The notes: a model not told the origin generated them from the letters alone. Positions 1-7,847 are shown, counted from the first letter of the stretch. The stretch: DNA of 38,378 nt from Candidatus Cacconaster stercorequi (GCA_018064925.1 JAGHUH010000010.1:1-38378); one strand, 5' to 3'. A program made the numbers and translations.

Positions 1-70
1 GTGGCTCAGTTGGTAGAGCAGCTCACTCGTAATGAGCAGGTCGCCGGTTCGAGTCCGGCCACAAGCTCCA
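1..70 (+). tRNA. tRNA-Thr (anticodon CGT), 5' end cut by window edge
   Basis: The sequence folds as a tRNA from acceptor position 7 onward. The D stem is gctc/gagc (4-7 with 16-19). The anticodon stem is gctca/tgagc (21-25 with 33-37) around the loop ctcgtaa, giving anticodon CGT, which reads threonine ACG codons. The T arm is gccgg-ttcgagt-ccggc (43-59). The 3' acceptor strand is cacaagc (60-66), then discriminator T and an encoded CCA (68-70). The first six acceptor bases lie before the window; base 1 pairs with the first base of the 3' acceptor strand. Confidence 0.95.
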
Positions 71-111
71 AGCAAAAAGACCGTCCCATTGGGGGACGGC
101 CTTTTTGCTTT
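70..111 (+). terminator. Terminator of the tRNA-Thr gene
   Basis: A long inverted repeat begins at the CCA end: aagcaaaaa plus gaccgtccc on the left, and gggacggc plus ctttttgctt on the right, with a short attg loop. The GC-rich core followed by a T run is a typical intrinsic terminator. Confidence 0.85.
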
Positions 112-116
112 ATAAC

Positions 117-178
117 TCGCCGGACGAGAAGTTTATACCCCCTTGCGGGGTAAGTCCGGCCACAAGCTCCAAGCAAAA
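117..178 (+). repeat. Degenerate second copy of the tRNA-Thr 3' end (att-like scar)
   Basis: Bases 153-178 repeat bases 52-77 exactly (26 bp: end of the T arm, acceptor strand, CCA and the start of the terminator). The 5' side of the T stem (tcgccgg) also recurs at 117-123, matching 41-47. Between them the T loop is replaced by about 29 bases that form their own hairpin (tacccc/ggggta, 136-152). This is either a decayed tandem tRNA copy or a target-site duplication left by an element that integrated at the tRNA 3' end. No integrase is visible. The rest of 179-352 holds nothing I can name beyond a weak promoter-like pair (ttgcca 240-245, taatgc 263-268). Confidence 0.6.
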
Positions 179-352
179 GAACGCCACCCGGAAACGATTC
201 CATAGAGCAGCTGTTTTGTTTTGGAAGTGATTTTTGAAATTGCCATTTGTAAGATAAAATCATAATGCCAAGGATAATAGACTGCAAAAGAAAAGCGTCG
301 GCGTAGATGATCGGCTTTGCGGAATCTGAATAACGGACGGTAGGGTGATATT

Positions 353-581
353 GTGGAAAGAAAACAGCATCAGATAAAAGTGGGGCTCGCACTGGGCTTT
401 GTGTTAGTTATACTGGGGGGCTGCTTCGGTGCTCATAGCCAGCATCCGATACGGTGTTTTAGAAGAGCATGCGCACATTGAACAATCCCAGACGAAACAG
501 ATCGAATTTGTGGATCAGGCGCTCCATAATGTGATCGGCGTTTATCACAGTATGATACATCAGATGTTCCGGGCAATTTAA
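353..581 (+). pseudogene. Frameshifted small one-TM membrane protein
   Basis: A GTG start at 353 follows an AGGGTGA-type ribosome site. The frame encodes a short charged N-terminus and a hydrophobic helix (VGLALGFVLVILG), then runs into the G6 tract at 415-420. The first frame stops after about 42 codons. Moving to the adjacent frame at the G run continues the membrane helix and then a helical stretch (RYGVLEEHAHIEQSQTKQ and onward) to a TAA at 579-581, for about 75 residues in all. The layout, a TM helix followed by an extracytoplasmic helix, resembles the N-terminus of chemoreceptors or small sensor fragments, but I cannot assign a family. A five-G tract would restore the frame, so this may be a true pseudogene, a slippage-prone gene or a sequencing error. 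Confidence 0.45.
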
Positions 582-600
582 TATGGAAGAAGAAACAGAG

Positions 601-637
601 AACGCTCTGCCGACTGTGGCGGTTGGCAGGGCGTTTT
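601..637 (+). terminator. Intrinsic terminator
   Basis: aacgctctgcc and ggcagggcgtt form an 11-bp stem with one G-T wobble around a 13-base loop, followed by a short T run. It lies directly after the frameshifted membrane-protein gene. Confidence 0.7.
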
Positions 638-715
638 ACTGTGGCGAGATATTGACGGATGTGGTAAAATAAAAGGTAAGATTTAAAAATCTATGGGTTT
701 GAGCACAACCTAAAT

Positions 716-1291
716 GTGGCTCGATATGTTATGGCGTATATTCCTGAGAAGCATCAAAAATATGATTTATTACCAAGAAGCAGAAAGCACGGTGGAGAAG
801 TGTTTTCTTATCCTCCGCTTTTGGATACCTTGGAAAAATATCTTCCGGAGGGATACAACATGATGCCTTATGGATATGATAGTTATGATGCTTACTATAC
901 AGAAATGGATATGTATGCATCTAAGTGGTTTCAGGACGAGAAAATAGCTGATTTATATAAGAAGTTCAAACAAGAAATGCGTCAGATGAATATTAAAGAA
1001 CATTGGTCGGTTCTTAGGTATGTTGGGAAAAGTGATGAACGATTATTCGGACTTACTCATGGAAACATCTACTATTGGCCATGTAGTTTGGATAGACCTG
1101 TGTACGAAGGTGTTATCGATGACGAAGAATTTACATCATATTGGTATTCAACTGAAGCAAGCGACTGGGAGATTCTTGAGGACCCTACAGGCATGGCATA
1201 CAGAACTATTTATGAAAAGGGAAAAGGATATACCAGCAGAAAAAGATATGAAAATGTGATGAACCAATTACATAAGATGGCTGAAGAGTAA
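716..1291 (+). CDS. Hypothetical protein, AT-rich orphan
   Basis: This is an open frame of 191 codons from a GTG start; an in-frame ATG at 731 is the alternative. Neither has a convincing ribosome site. The protein is soluble, with no signal peptide or membrane helix. It is rich in Tyr, Trp and acidic residues, for example near EHWSVLRYVG, NIYYWPCS and EILEDPTGMAYRTIYEKGKG. I do not recognise a named domain. Base composition is clearly more AT-rich than the phosphatase and dapF genes that follow. Lying just after a tRNA-associated repeat, it may be a horizontally acquired leftover. The sequence looks like a real folded protein rather than a random frame, but its function is unknown. Confidence 0.6.
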   Translation: MARYVMAYIPEKHQKYDLLPRSRKHGGEVFSYPPLLDTLEKYLPEGYNMMPYGYDSYDAYYTEMDMYASKWFQDEKIADLYKKFKQEMRQMNIKEHWSVLRYVGKSDERLFGLTHGNIYYWPCSLDRPVYEGVIDDEEFTSYWYSTEASDWEILEDPTGMAYRTIYEKGKGYTSRKRYENVMNQLHKMAEE

Positions 1292-1498
1292 GGACTTAGT
1301 TAACATCGATTCATATTGTGAGAGTAGTATTTGCACCCCTGTCTACTACGGTTCTACTACTACAGCTTGCGGGGGCTTGCACTATTTTGCCCTATTCCGG
1401 CAAAACTGTGACAGAAAAACAGGAAATACATAAGAAAAATGATGCCGTAAACGCAAGCAAATCGAGGCAGAATACGGCATTTGAGGAGTTATACAGAA
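1292..1498 (+). other. Intergenic stretch, no supported gene
   Basis: It contains one weak open frame (GTG at 1318, 62 codons) with no ribosome site and an unconvincing protein that overlaps the next gene. I see no clear promoter or terminator. The last bases carry the GAGGAG ribosome site (about 1483-1488) of the phosphatase gene. Confidence 0.4.
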
Positions 1499-1945
1499 AT
1501 GATTAAAGTTTTATTTATCTGCCACGGCAATATCTGCCGCAGTCCTATGGCGGAGTTTGTGATGAAGGAGCTGGTGCGTCAGCAGGGACGCGAGGACGAA
1601 TTTTACATCGCATCGGCAGCTACCAGCACCGAGGAAATCGGCAACGGCGTATATCCTCCGGTGCGAAAGCTGCTGCGTGCCCATGGCATGGACTGCGGCG
1701 GCAAGACGGCGCGGCAGATGACGGCGGCGGATTATGATGCGTTTGATCTGCTCATCGGCATGGACGAGGCCAATGTGCGCAATATGAAGCGCATCTGCGG
1801 CGGCGATCGGGACGGAAAAATCAAAATGCTGCTGGATTACACGGATCATCCCTGTGCTGTGGCTGATCCGTGGTACACCCGGGATTTCGAGGCTACATGG
1901 CCCGATGTCAATGACGGCTGCCGCGGATTGCTGCGTCAGCTTTGA
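1499..1945 (+). CDS. Low-molecular-weight protein tyrosine phosphatase
   Basis: This 148-residue cytosolic phosphatase has the family's N-terminal P-loop: VLFICHGNICRSP has the C-x5-R signature, with Cys8 as nucleophile and Arg14. The C-terminal general-acid loop is VADPWYTRDF, the usual DP[WY] motif. Length matches the family (about 150 residues). ATG 1499 is chosen because GAGGAG lies eight to ten bases upstream; the longer TTG frame at 1481 has no ribosome site. It is followed by dapF after a 77-base gap with no obvious terminator, so the two may be co-transcribed. Such enzymes dephosphorylate tyrosine (or arginine) phosphoproteins; the substrate here cannot be told from sequence. Confidence 0.9.
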   Translation: MIKVLFICHGNICRSPMAEFVMKELVRQQGREDEFYIASAATSTEEIGNGVYPPVRKLLRAHGMDCGGKTARQMTAADYDAFDLLIGMDEANVRNMKRICGGDRDGKIKMLLDYTDHPCAVADPWYTRDFEATWPDVNDGCRGLLRQL

Positions 1946-2022
1946 CAGATGGCACCGCGATGGCGTATAATAAGCGGGAACAGACGAATGGACTGTCCAT
2001 CGGCGGGCAGAGGAGGAAACGA

Positions 2023-2859
2023 ATGAAATTTTGGAAAATGAACGGCGCAGGCAATGATTTTATCATTATCAACAATATCGAGGAGCAACTGCCAGAGGCG
2101 TGCTTTTCGACGCTGGCAAAGACGCTGTGCGAGCGGCATCTGTCCATCGGCGCCGATGGCCTGATGGTGGTGGACAAGCCCCGTCAGGGCGGCGACTATC
2201 GGATGCTGTTCTATAATTCCGACGGCAGTATGGGCGAGATGTGCGGCAACGGTGCCCGCTGCATCTGCCGCTATGGATATGAAAACGGATTGGCCGGCGA
2301 AGTGCAGATCGTGGAAACCACGGCGGGCATTGTGACCGGTCAACGCATGACAGAGCGGCTCTACCGTGTGCGGCTCAATGACCCCTCGGTGGTGAAGCTG
2401 GATCTGCCGCTGGAGGTGGATGGCAAGACCTGGATCGGCTCCTATGTGGAGTTGGGCAATCCCGGCATCCCTCACGCGGTGGTGGCCGTGGAGGACTTGA
2501 AGAACTATCCGGAACGGGCGCTTTTTGATCTGGGATGCAAACTGCGCTATCATCCGGCATTTCCCAAGGGGGCCAATGTGAATTTTTACGAGATCACAGG
2601 GCCTGATCGAGTATATGAGCGCACCTATGAACGGGGGGTAGAGGATTTTACCTACGCCTGCGGCACCGGTACCGGATCTCTGGTGACGGTGCTGACACGG
2701 CAGGGCAAGGTCAGCGGACACGATGTCCATGTGACCATGACCGGCGGCGAGCTGATTATCGACATCCATAAAAACGGTGACGGCGAAGATCTCCTGCTCA
2801 CCGGCTCCACCAATATCGTGGCAAAGGGTGAGGTCACCGACGAAGAACTGGCAATCTGA
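2023..2859 (+). CDS. dapF: Diaminopimelate epimerase
   Basis: It interconverts LL- and meso-diaminopimelate in lysine and peptidoglycan synthesis. The protein of 278 residues starts MKFWKMNGAGNDF, the canonical DapF start. The two catalytic cysteines are visible: Cys74 in MCGNGARC and Cys213 in YACGTGTGS, each the Cys of one half of the pseudo-symmetric fold. GNPGIPHAV is the conserved substrate-binding loop. ATG 2023 is preceded by AGGAGG with good spacing, so the frame's TTG at 1942 is not the start. A terminator follows within 12 bases. It indicates a DAP-type cell wall. Confidence 0.97.
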   Translation: MKFWKMNGAGNDFIIINNIEEQLPEACFSTLAKTLCERHLSIGADGLMVVDKPRQGGDYRMLFYNSDGSMGEMCGNGARCICRYGYENGLAGEVQIVETTAGIVTGQRMTERLYRVRLNDPSVVKLDLPLEVDGKTWIGSYVELGNPGIPHAVVAVEDLKNYPERALFDLGCKLRYHPAFPKGANVNFYEITGPDRVYERTYERGVEDFTYACGTGTGSLVTVLTRQGKVSGHDVHVTMTGGELIIDIHKNGDGEDLLLTGSTNIVAKGEVTDEELAI

Positions 2860-2870
2860 ATGAAAACAGA

Positions 2871-2906
2871 ACATCCGGCAGACAAGTTGTCTGCCGGATG
2901 TTTTTT
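2871..2906. terminator. Strong terminator between convergent dapF and Na/Pi gene
   Basis: acatccggcagacaa and ttgtctgccggatgt form a near-perfect hairpin of about 15 bp followed by six T. It ends the dapF transcript. The preceding gaaaaca stretch gives a weaker T-rich tail on the other strand, so it may also serve the converging gene. Confidence 0.9.
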
Positions 2907-2925
2907 CGTATGTTTGGAATTTTCT

Positions 2926-4683
2926 TTACAGACTAAATCTGCGGCGGTACTCATCGTAGTACTTGGCAAAGGTTTCGGATTTTACTTCCCGCAGACTGTT
3001 CAGATACTCATGGGTGTCAAAGTCGTCAGACTGCAGCTCAATCATGGCCACGCCGATGTTGCTGCAGTGATCGGCTACACGCTCATAGTTGGTGACCAGA
3101 TCATTGAACACGAAGCCGTGGTCATAAGTGCATTGTCCCTGACGCAGACGCTCTACATGGTGCAGCTTCATTTCGTCGCACAGCCCGTCGATGATCTCCT
3201 CCAGCGGCTCGATGCGGTTGGCGGAGAGTATATTGCCGTTGATGAATGCGTCGATGGCCAGATACAGGATCTCGGTAACGGCACCCTCCATCACGGTCAG
3301 CTCATGGGCACCGGCGTCGGAGAAGCTGATGTTCTTATCCTTGATCTCCCGGGCGGATTCGGCAATATTCAGTGCGTGGTCGGAGATGCGCTCAAAGTCG
3401 GAGATATTGTGCAGGAATTTACTGACGGCCTCGCTTTGATCGGTAGTCAGGGACTGACTGGTGATCTTCATCAGATAGGTACCCAGCTTGTCCTCGTAGC
3501 GGTCCAGTGTTTCCTCCAGCTCGGCCACGGCACGGAATCCATCCGCGGTGTAGTGGCTGCGCAGGGCAATGGCGTCCATGATGTTTTGCTGTGCTTTTTC
3601 CGCCATGGAATTGGTGACCAGACGGCTCTGCTCAATGGCCAGTGCCGGATGGGTGAGGAAGCGTTCTTCCAGACGATCCATATCCAGATCGGCGGGCTGC
3701 TTGCTGGTGGGCTTTTCCCGTACCAGCATACAGGCCAGCTTTTCGATGAGTCGGATAACGGGGAAGAGCACCACCACGGTGACCAGACGGAACATGGTAT
3801 TCAGTGCGGCCACGGTCACAGCCGACATGGTGGCGTTCAGGAACGAGAAGGGATGCAGGGCGTTGATGGCGTAGAACACCACACCGCAGAAAACAGCACC
3901 GAAAATGTCAATGAGCAGATGCACCACAGCGGTGCGCTTGCCGTTGATGTTGGCACCCAGAGAACTGATCAGTACGGGCAGCGCGCCGCCCACGGCGATA
4001 CCCAGGATGATGGGATAGGCGGTGGAGAAGCTCAACGCACCGGTCATGGCCAATGCCTGCAGGATACCCACAGCGGCGGCAGAACTCTGGATGATGGCGG
4101 TGAATACCATACCCACCAGAATGCCCAGCGCGGGATTGGAGAACTTGGTCATCAGACTGATGAAGGATGCACTCTCCCGCAGGGGAGTGACGGCGGCGCT
4201 CATGGCGCTCATGCCGTACATCAGCACGGCGAAGCCCAGCAGGATGTTGCCCACCTGGTGGTTGGAGGGCTTTTTGCTGAACTTGCGCAGATAGATGCCC
4301 ACGATGGCGAACAGGCCCGTGATGGTGGCACTGGAGAAGAGCTCCACCCATCCGCCGCCGCTGATGGAGCTGAGGCAGATGATCCAGCCGGTGATGCTGG
4401 TGCCCAGAATGGAGCCGAGAATAATGGAGATGGCGTGACGGAACTGCATCATGCCGGAGTTTACGAAGCCGATGACCATCACGGAGGTGGCGGACGAGGA
4501 CTGGATCAGCGCGGTGACGCCGGTGCCCAGCAAAATTCCCTTCAGCGGACTGCTGGTCAGGCGGTAAAGCACCACCTCCAATTTGTTGCCGGCCACGATA
4601 TTCAGGCCGTCGCCCATCAGAATGATACCGTACAAGAAAAGTGCCAGACCGCCCAGCAGCGACACAATGTTTGCAATACCCAT
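2926..4683 (-). CDS. Na/Pi-cotransporter family protein with C-terminal PhoU-like domain
   Basis: This 585-residue membrane protein has the two inverted Na/Pi-cotransporter repeats, each with its QSS signature: QSSSAT at 61-66 and QSSAA at 199-203. About eight hydrophobic segments lie in the first 330 residues. After a short charged linker (RLIEKLACMLVREKP), residues about 350-585 are helical and PhoU-like (for example LEETLDRYEDKLGTYLMKI and RISDHALNIAES). The family imports phosphate with sodium, or serves phosphate/nucleotide signalling, at the cytoplasmic membrane. ATG 4683 is chosen because GGGAGGG lies upstream and the conserved N-terminus begins there; the frame extends 59 codons further with no domain. 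It stands alone, with its own promoter. Confidence 0.92.
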   Translation of the reverse strand: MGIANIVSLLGGLALFLYGIILMGDGLNIVAGNKLEVVLYRLTSSPLKGILLGTGVTALIQSSSATSVMVIGFVNSGMMQFRHAISIILGSILGTSITGWIICLSSISGGGWVELFSSATITGLFAIVGIYLRKFSKKPSNHQVGNILLGFAVLMYGMSAMSAAVTPLRESASFISLMTKFSNPALGILVGMVFTAIIQSSAAAVGILQALAMTGALSFSTAYPIILGIAVGGALPVLISSLGANINGKRTAVVHLLIDIFGAVFCGVVFYAINALHPFSFLNATMSAVTVAALNTMFRLVTVVVLFPVIRLIEKLACMLVREKPTSKQPADLDMDRLEERFLTHPALAIEQSRLVTNSMAEKAQQNIMDAIALRSHYTADGFRAVAELEETLDRYEDKLGTYLMKITSQSLTTDQSEAVSKFLHNISDFERISDHALNIAESAREIKDKNISFSDAGAHELTVMEGAVTEILYLAIDAFINGNILSANRIEPLEEIIDGLCDEMKLHHVERLRQGQCTYDHGFVFNDLVTNYERVADHCSNIGVAMIELQSDDFDTHEYLNSLREVKSETFAKYYDEYRRRFSL

Positions 4684-4720
4684 AGACGCAAACCCTCCCA
4701 CGATAATGATTGTATCATTC

Positions 4721-4749
4721 AGTATACAGGAAATGCGGCACTTTGTCGA
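4721..4749 (-). promoter_or_regulatory. Sigma-A promoter of the Na/Pi-cotransporter gene
   Basis: On the minus strand, -35 TCGACA (4744-4749) and -10 TATACT (4721-4726) are separated by exactly 17 bases and lie 38 bases upstream of the ATG at 4683. Confidence 0.7.
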
Positions 4750-4887
4750 CAGGAAAAACCATAAAACCCATACAAAAAAGCTGACGCATTTTGTGTGCAG
4801 TTCCATACCATAATAACAGACGACCGGCGGATTGATTGCGAAAACACTGCGCCGAAGCAAAAGATCCTTTTCGAAGAAAAGTCATTC

Positions 4888-4916
4888 TTGCCAAGCCATT
4901 CCCATACGGTTATAAT
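4888..4916 (+). promoter_or_regulatory. Sigma-A promoter of the small-multidrug-export gene
   Basis: -35 TTGCCA (4888-4893) and a perfect -10 TATAAT (4911-4916) with a 17-base spacer, about 50 bases before the start at 4965. It is divergent from the Na/Pi gene's promoter. Confidence 0.85.
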
Positions 4917-4964
4917 AAAGCCGTTACACCCATGAAACATTCGGAATAATCAGGAGTGGATACT

Positions 4965-5444
4965 ATGCTGACACACTGTTTGGTCGTATTTCTGGTCTCT
5001 ATGGTGCCGCTGATCGAGCTGCGCGGTGCGATCCCCTACGGCGTGGCGTTTGGCTTGCCGTTGTGGCTGACCTATCTCATTGCCATTGTGGGCAATATGC
5101 TGCCGGTGCCCATTATTTATCTCTTTGCCCGTAAGGTGCTGGTCTGGGGCAAGGATAAGCCCGTCATCGGCGGCTTTTTTACCTGGTGTCTGGAGAAAGG
5201 CACTCACGGTGGTGAAAAGCTGAAGGCCAAGGCGGGCCGCGGCCTTTTCTGGGCGCTGCTGCTGTTCGTGGGTATCCCGCTGCCGGGTACCGGCGCGTGG
5301 ACAGGGACGCTGGCCGCCAGTTTGCTGAACATGGGGCTGAAAAAGAGTACGCTGGCCTGCATGGGCGGCGTACTGCTGGCAGGCTGCATTATGGGCATCC
5401 TCAGCGTGCTGGGCGTGTCGGCCTTCGGCGCCATCGTGGGATAG
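4965..5444 (+). CDS. Small multidrug export family membrane protein
   Basis: The protein of 159 residues has four to five hydrophobic segments. Its N-terminal segment contains PLIELRGAIPYGVAFGLP, and a central GIPLPGTGAWTGTLAA loop is typical of the Sm_multidrug_ex family (COG2426). Members are small integral membrane proteins; the drug-export label is historical and weakly supported, so transport function is inferred only. ATG 4965 is chosen over GTG 4956 because CAGGAG (4951-4956) is then correctly spaced and would otherwise overlap the start codon. It has its own promoter upstream and shares a hairpin terminator with the converging (p)ppGpp synthetase gene. Confidence 0.88.
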   Translation: MLTHCLVVFLVSMVPLIELRGAIPYGVAFGLPLWLTYLIAIVGNMLPVPIIYLFARKVLVWGKDKPVIGGFFTWCLEKGTHGGEKLKAKAGRGLFWALLLFVGIPLPGTGAWTGTLAASLLNMGLKKSTLACMGGVLLAGCIMGILSVLGVSAFGAIVG

Positions 5445-5458
5445 AGAAAAATGAAGAA

Positions 5459-5493
5459 ATATCAGGGCACGGCGTCTCGCCGTGCCCTGATAT
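5459..5493. terminator. Bidirectional terminator
   Basis: atatcagggcacggc and gccgtgccctgatat form a perfect 15-bp stem with a 5-base loop. It lies between two convergent genes. On the minus strand it is followed by a T-rich tract, so it fits best as terminator for the minus-strand gene, and probably for both. Confidence 0.85.
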
Positions 5494-5507
5494 TATGTAA
5501 TAATGTA

Positions 5508-6197
5508 TTATTTGATTTCTTCCAGATATTCCGCGCCCTTGCCCTGATAGATGTTCTGCATCTCGCGATCCACCTCGAAAATGGCCTCGGAGCACACCCG
5601 CAGACGATTGGCGTCGTTGTCGCTGAAGGCACGGCTGGATTTGTAGCGCAGCTCATGCTCAAGACTGGCCCACATATCCATGGCAATGGTGCGCAGTTGG
5701 ATCTCTACCGGCAGCTGCAGCGTTCCCTCGGAGATCACGATAGGCACATTGACGATCAGGTGCAGACTGCGGTAGCCGGACTCTTTGGGAGCCTTGATAT
5801 AATCGGCCTCGCGGATGACCTGAAAGGATTCGCTGCGGGTCAGCAGACTGCGCAGATAGTAGATATCGTCCAGATAGTTGCAGATGACACGAATACCGGC
5901 CACATCCTGAATGTGGGCATAGATATTGTCGATGGTCACATCATAACCGCGGCGGCGGAGCTTTTCGGCAATGCTGTCCGGCGTCTTGATACGGTGCTCA
6001 ATGTGGTGGATGGGAGAGTGGTCATACAGACTGGCAAACTCTTCATCCAAAATCTCCATCTGCGTCACGGCGACCTTCAGCGCACTGCGATACAGGTGAT
6101 TGACTCGCACCATACCCTGCGCCAACTCCTGCTGTTTGGGGGATGCGCCGTTGGGGACGGGGATGTTCTTCAATTTGATACTACCCTTTTCAACCAT
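5508..6197 (-). CDS. Small alarmone synthetase, (p)ppGpp synthetase (RelQ/YjbM-like)
   Basis: It transfers pyrophosphate from ATP to GDP or GTP to make (p)ppGpp, the stringent-response alarmone, in the cytosol. The 229-residue protein is a single RelA/SpoT synthetase domain without HD hydrolase, TGS or ACT domains, the size of small alarmone synthetases. Visible motifs are HRIKTPDSIAEKLRRRG (nucleotide-binding basic stretch, 68-84), QDVAGIRV with metal-binding Asp98, YIKAPKESGYRSLHL (133-147), and VEIQLRT with catalytic Glu165. The start has GGAGGAG about ten bases upstream. A monocistronic unit ends at the shared hairpin. Without a hydrolase domain, (p)ppGpp breakdown must come from another gene. 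Confidence 0.93.
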   Translation of the reverse strand: MVEKGSIKLKNIPVPNGASPKQQELAQGMVRVNHLYRSALKVAVTQMEILDEEFASLYDHSPIHHIEHRIKTPDSIAEKLRRRGYDVTIDNIYAHIQDVAGIRVICNYLDDIYYLRSLLTRSESFQVIREADYIKAPKESGYRSLHLIVNVPIVISEGTLQLPVEIQLRTIAMDMWASLEHELRYKSSRAFSDNDANRLRVCSEAIFEVDREMQNIYQGKGAEYLEEIK

Positions 6198-6649
6198 CGT
6201 CCATGCTCCTCCATTTTTTTGCTATCATGTAAATTACATTTTAGCGCAGATGTGTGACCTGCGTGTGAACAACGGGAAAATTTTGCCGCTGACTTTTCTT
6301 ATTATAATGGGTCGAAGCAGGCAGGTCAATACAGAGCAGGGAGGCAAAGCGGTGGAATAGCGCCGAGTGGGCGGTTGGCTGCCTGTGCATTTATCATGCA
6401 AACAATCTGCTTTGCAGAACAATATCGTGCAAAAGCGTCAAAACAGGCGGTGTTAAGAGAGATTATCTTGTTTTTTTCGTGGAGGAGAGGGGCGAATGGA
6501 GATTAATGGAAATTTTGGAGCGTTGACAGTTGTTTTGACCAATAATTCAGAATATTTTTTTGATGAGCTGTCAATTGTATTTTTCAATTGGATAGTGTAT
6601 CATATAAATGTCAAAGTTTGGCTTTTCTATTGCTTAAGGAAAGCCATGA
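6198..6649 (+). other. Intergenic region before the atp operon, with a doubtful 59-codon ORF
   Basis: About 450 bases separate the divergent (p)ppGpp synthetase start from the atp promoter. A possible ORF runs 6496-6675 (59 codons) after a good GGAGGAG site, but its AT-rich hydrophobic protein has no recognisable feature and its end overlaps the atp promoter. Other items are a TATAAT near 6302-6307 without a good -35, a small hairpin tctgc-ttt-gcaga near 6408-6420, and a caattg inverted pair near 6573-6590. None is convincing on its own. Confidence 0.35.
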
Positions 6650-6678
6650 TTGACAAAATGATAAAGTATTGTTAAAAT
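6650..6678 (+). promoter_or_regulatory. Sigma-A promoter of the ATP synthase operon
   Basis: A perfect -35 TTGACA (6650-6655), a 17-base spacer and -10 TAAAAT (6673-6678) lie in an AT-rich stretch, about 145 bases before the first atp start. The leader between them has no obvious attenuator. Confidence 0.85.
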
Positions 6679-6821
6679 TATATTAAGAATGTGAATAAAT
6701 TGTAATCACCTGCGACTTTTCTGCAATTTATTCACAGTTTATTTACAATTATCGCTGTAGCCGTTGCTATACGGGGAATAATCGTATCTGTGCAATGAAG
6801 CAAGGCGGATGGAGGTGCCCG

Positions 6822-7127
6822 ATGGCGACTGGACAATATATCATAGGCGGCCTGATCGGGTTGGTTTTCGGCACCGGTGTGGCGTGCTTGAGCGCATGGC
6901 TGTCCGCCCGCAGCTTGGAGACAAGCAAAACAACACTGGTGCTGGGTGTCAGTTTTCTGCGGCAGTTATTTGATATTGCGGCGTTGCTGATCGTGTATCT
7001 GCTGCGCAATGTGCTGCCGTTTCCACTGTATGCTCTGCTGATTGGTACGGCGCTGGGTCTAAGCATCGGCGGCATTGTGCTGGCGGCACGAATCGGCAAG
7101 AAAATGGACAAAAAACAGAAGAATTGA
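6822..7127 (+). CDS. atpI: ATP synthase operon protein I (AtpI-like)
   Basis: This small membrane protein of 101 residues is the first gene of the atp operon. It shows about four hydrophobic segments (IIGGLIGLVFGTGVACLSAW, LRQLFDIAALLIVYLLRN, LYALLIGTALGLSIGGIVLA) and a charged lysine-rich tail, which fits the AtpI family thought to help c-ring assembly or Mg2+ supply. ATG 6822 is chosen because GGAGG lies six bases upstream; the ATG at 6795 adds nine residues without a ribosome site. Sequence identity in this family is low, so the name rests mainly on position and topology. Confidence 0.75.
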   Translation: MATGQYIIGGLIGLVFGTGVACLSAWLSARSLETSKTTLVLGVSFLRQLFDIAALLIVYLLRNVLPFPLYALLIGTALGLSIGGIVLAARIGKKMDKKQKN

Positions 7128-7175
7128 TGGATAGAAGTAATTAAATTTTGAAAGTTTAGGTAGAGAGGTGAGAAT

Positions 7176-7847
7176 ATGGAAAATACCGCGAATGTACTGT
7201 TTTCCATTGGCCCGCTGGAGGTAACGAAAGCAGTGGTGTCCATGTGGGTCATCATTGCGGTTATCGGGATTGTCAGTTTTATCGCCACACGGCGATTGAA
7301 GGATGTACCCGGCCCCATCCAGAATGCGGCGGAAATGGCAGTGGCAAAGCTGCAGGATTATTTTACCGGCAATATGGGCGCTGAAAATGCGCGCCGCTAC
7401 TTCCCTGTGATGGCCACATTCTTTGTGTTCATTGTGGTGAGTAACTATTCCGGACTGCTGCCCGGTGCAGGAAAGCTCTTTTCCGTGCCCACGGCAAACC
7501 TGTCTACCACGGCAGGTCTGGCGCTGATCGCGTTTTTCACCACGCATGTGGTGGGCGTCAAGCGCAGGGGCTTTGTGGGGTATCTGAAAACCTTCCTGAC
7601 TCCCTTTGCCGTGATGCTGCCCCTGACGCTGATCGAGCAGCTGGTGCGTCCGCTTTCTCTGGCGCTGCGACTGTACGGTAACCTGTACGGCGAGGAAATG
7701 GTCACCGAGCAGTTGGGTGAGCTGTTCCCGCTGCTGCTGCCGCTGGTCATGCAGGTATTGAGCCTGCTGTTCTGCCTGATTCAGGCTGTCGTTTTCACCA
7801 TGCTGCTGTCGGTGTACGTCACCGAGGCGGTGGAAGACGAGGAGTAA
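7176..7847 (+). CDS. atpB: F0 subunit a
   Basis: The stator channel subunit of the F-type ATP synthase, 223 residues with five to six membrane segments. The essential arginine is Arg165 in SLALRLYGN (position of E. coli Arg210), and the flanking LIEQLVRPLSLALRLYGNLYGE block is the family hallmark. It forms the two half-channels that pass ions to the c ring. An AGAGAGGTGAGA ribosome site precedes the ATG at 7176. It is second in the operon, followed by atpE after a short AT-rich gap. Confidence 0.95.
   Translation: MENTANVLFSIGPLEVTKAVVSMWVIIAVIGIVSFIATRRLKDVPGPIQNAAEMAVAKLQDYFTGNMGAENARRYFPVMATFFVFIVVSNYSGLLPGAGKLFSVPTANLSTTAGLALIAFFTTHVVGVKRRGFVGYLKTFLTPFAVMLPLTLIEQLVRPLSLALRLYGNLYGEEMVTEQLGELFPLLLPLVMQVLSLLFCLIQAVVFTMLLSVYVTEAVEDEE

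Noticed and set aside
1318-1506. 62-codon ORF before the phosphatase
   Set aside because: No ribosome site, overlaps the phosphatase start, no protein-like features.
1942-2022. N-terminal extension of dapF from TTG 1942
   Set aside because: The DapF family starts at MKFWKMNGAGND; the AGGAGG site supports ATG 2023.
2860-4764. 634-codon plus-strand open frame
   Set aside because: It is antisense to the Na/Pi-cotransporter gene; its His/Gln/Gly-rich protein has no domain, while the minus strand shows clear QSS motifs and a promoter.
6496-6675. 59-codon ORF with a good GGAGGAG site before the atp operon
   Set aside because: Its end overlaps the consensus atp promoter and the protein is AT-driven (Phe/Ile/Asn-rich); kept only as a note.
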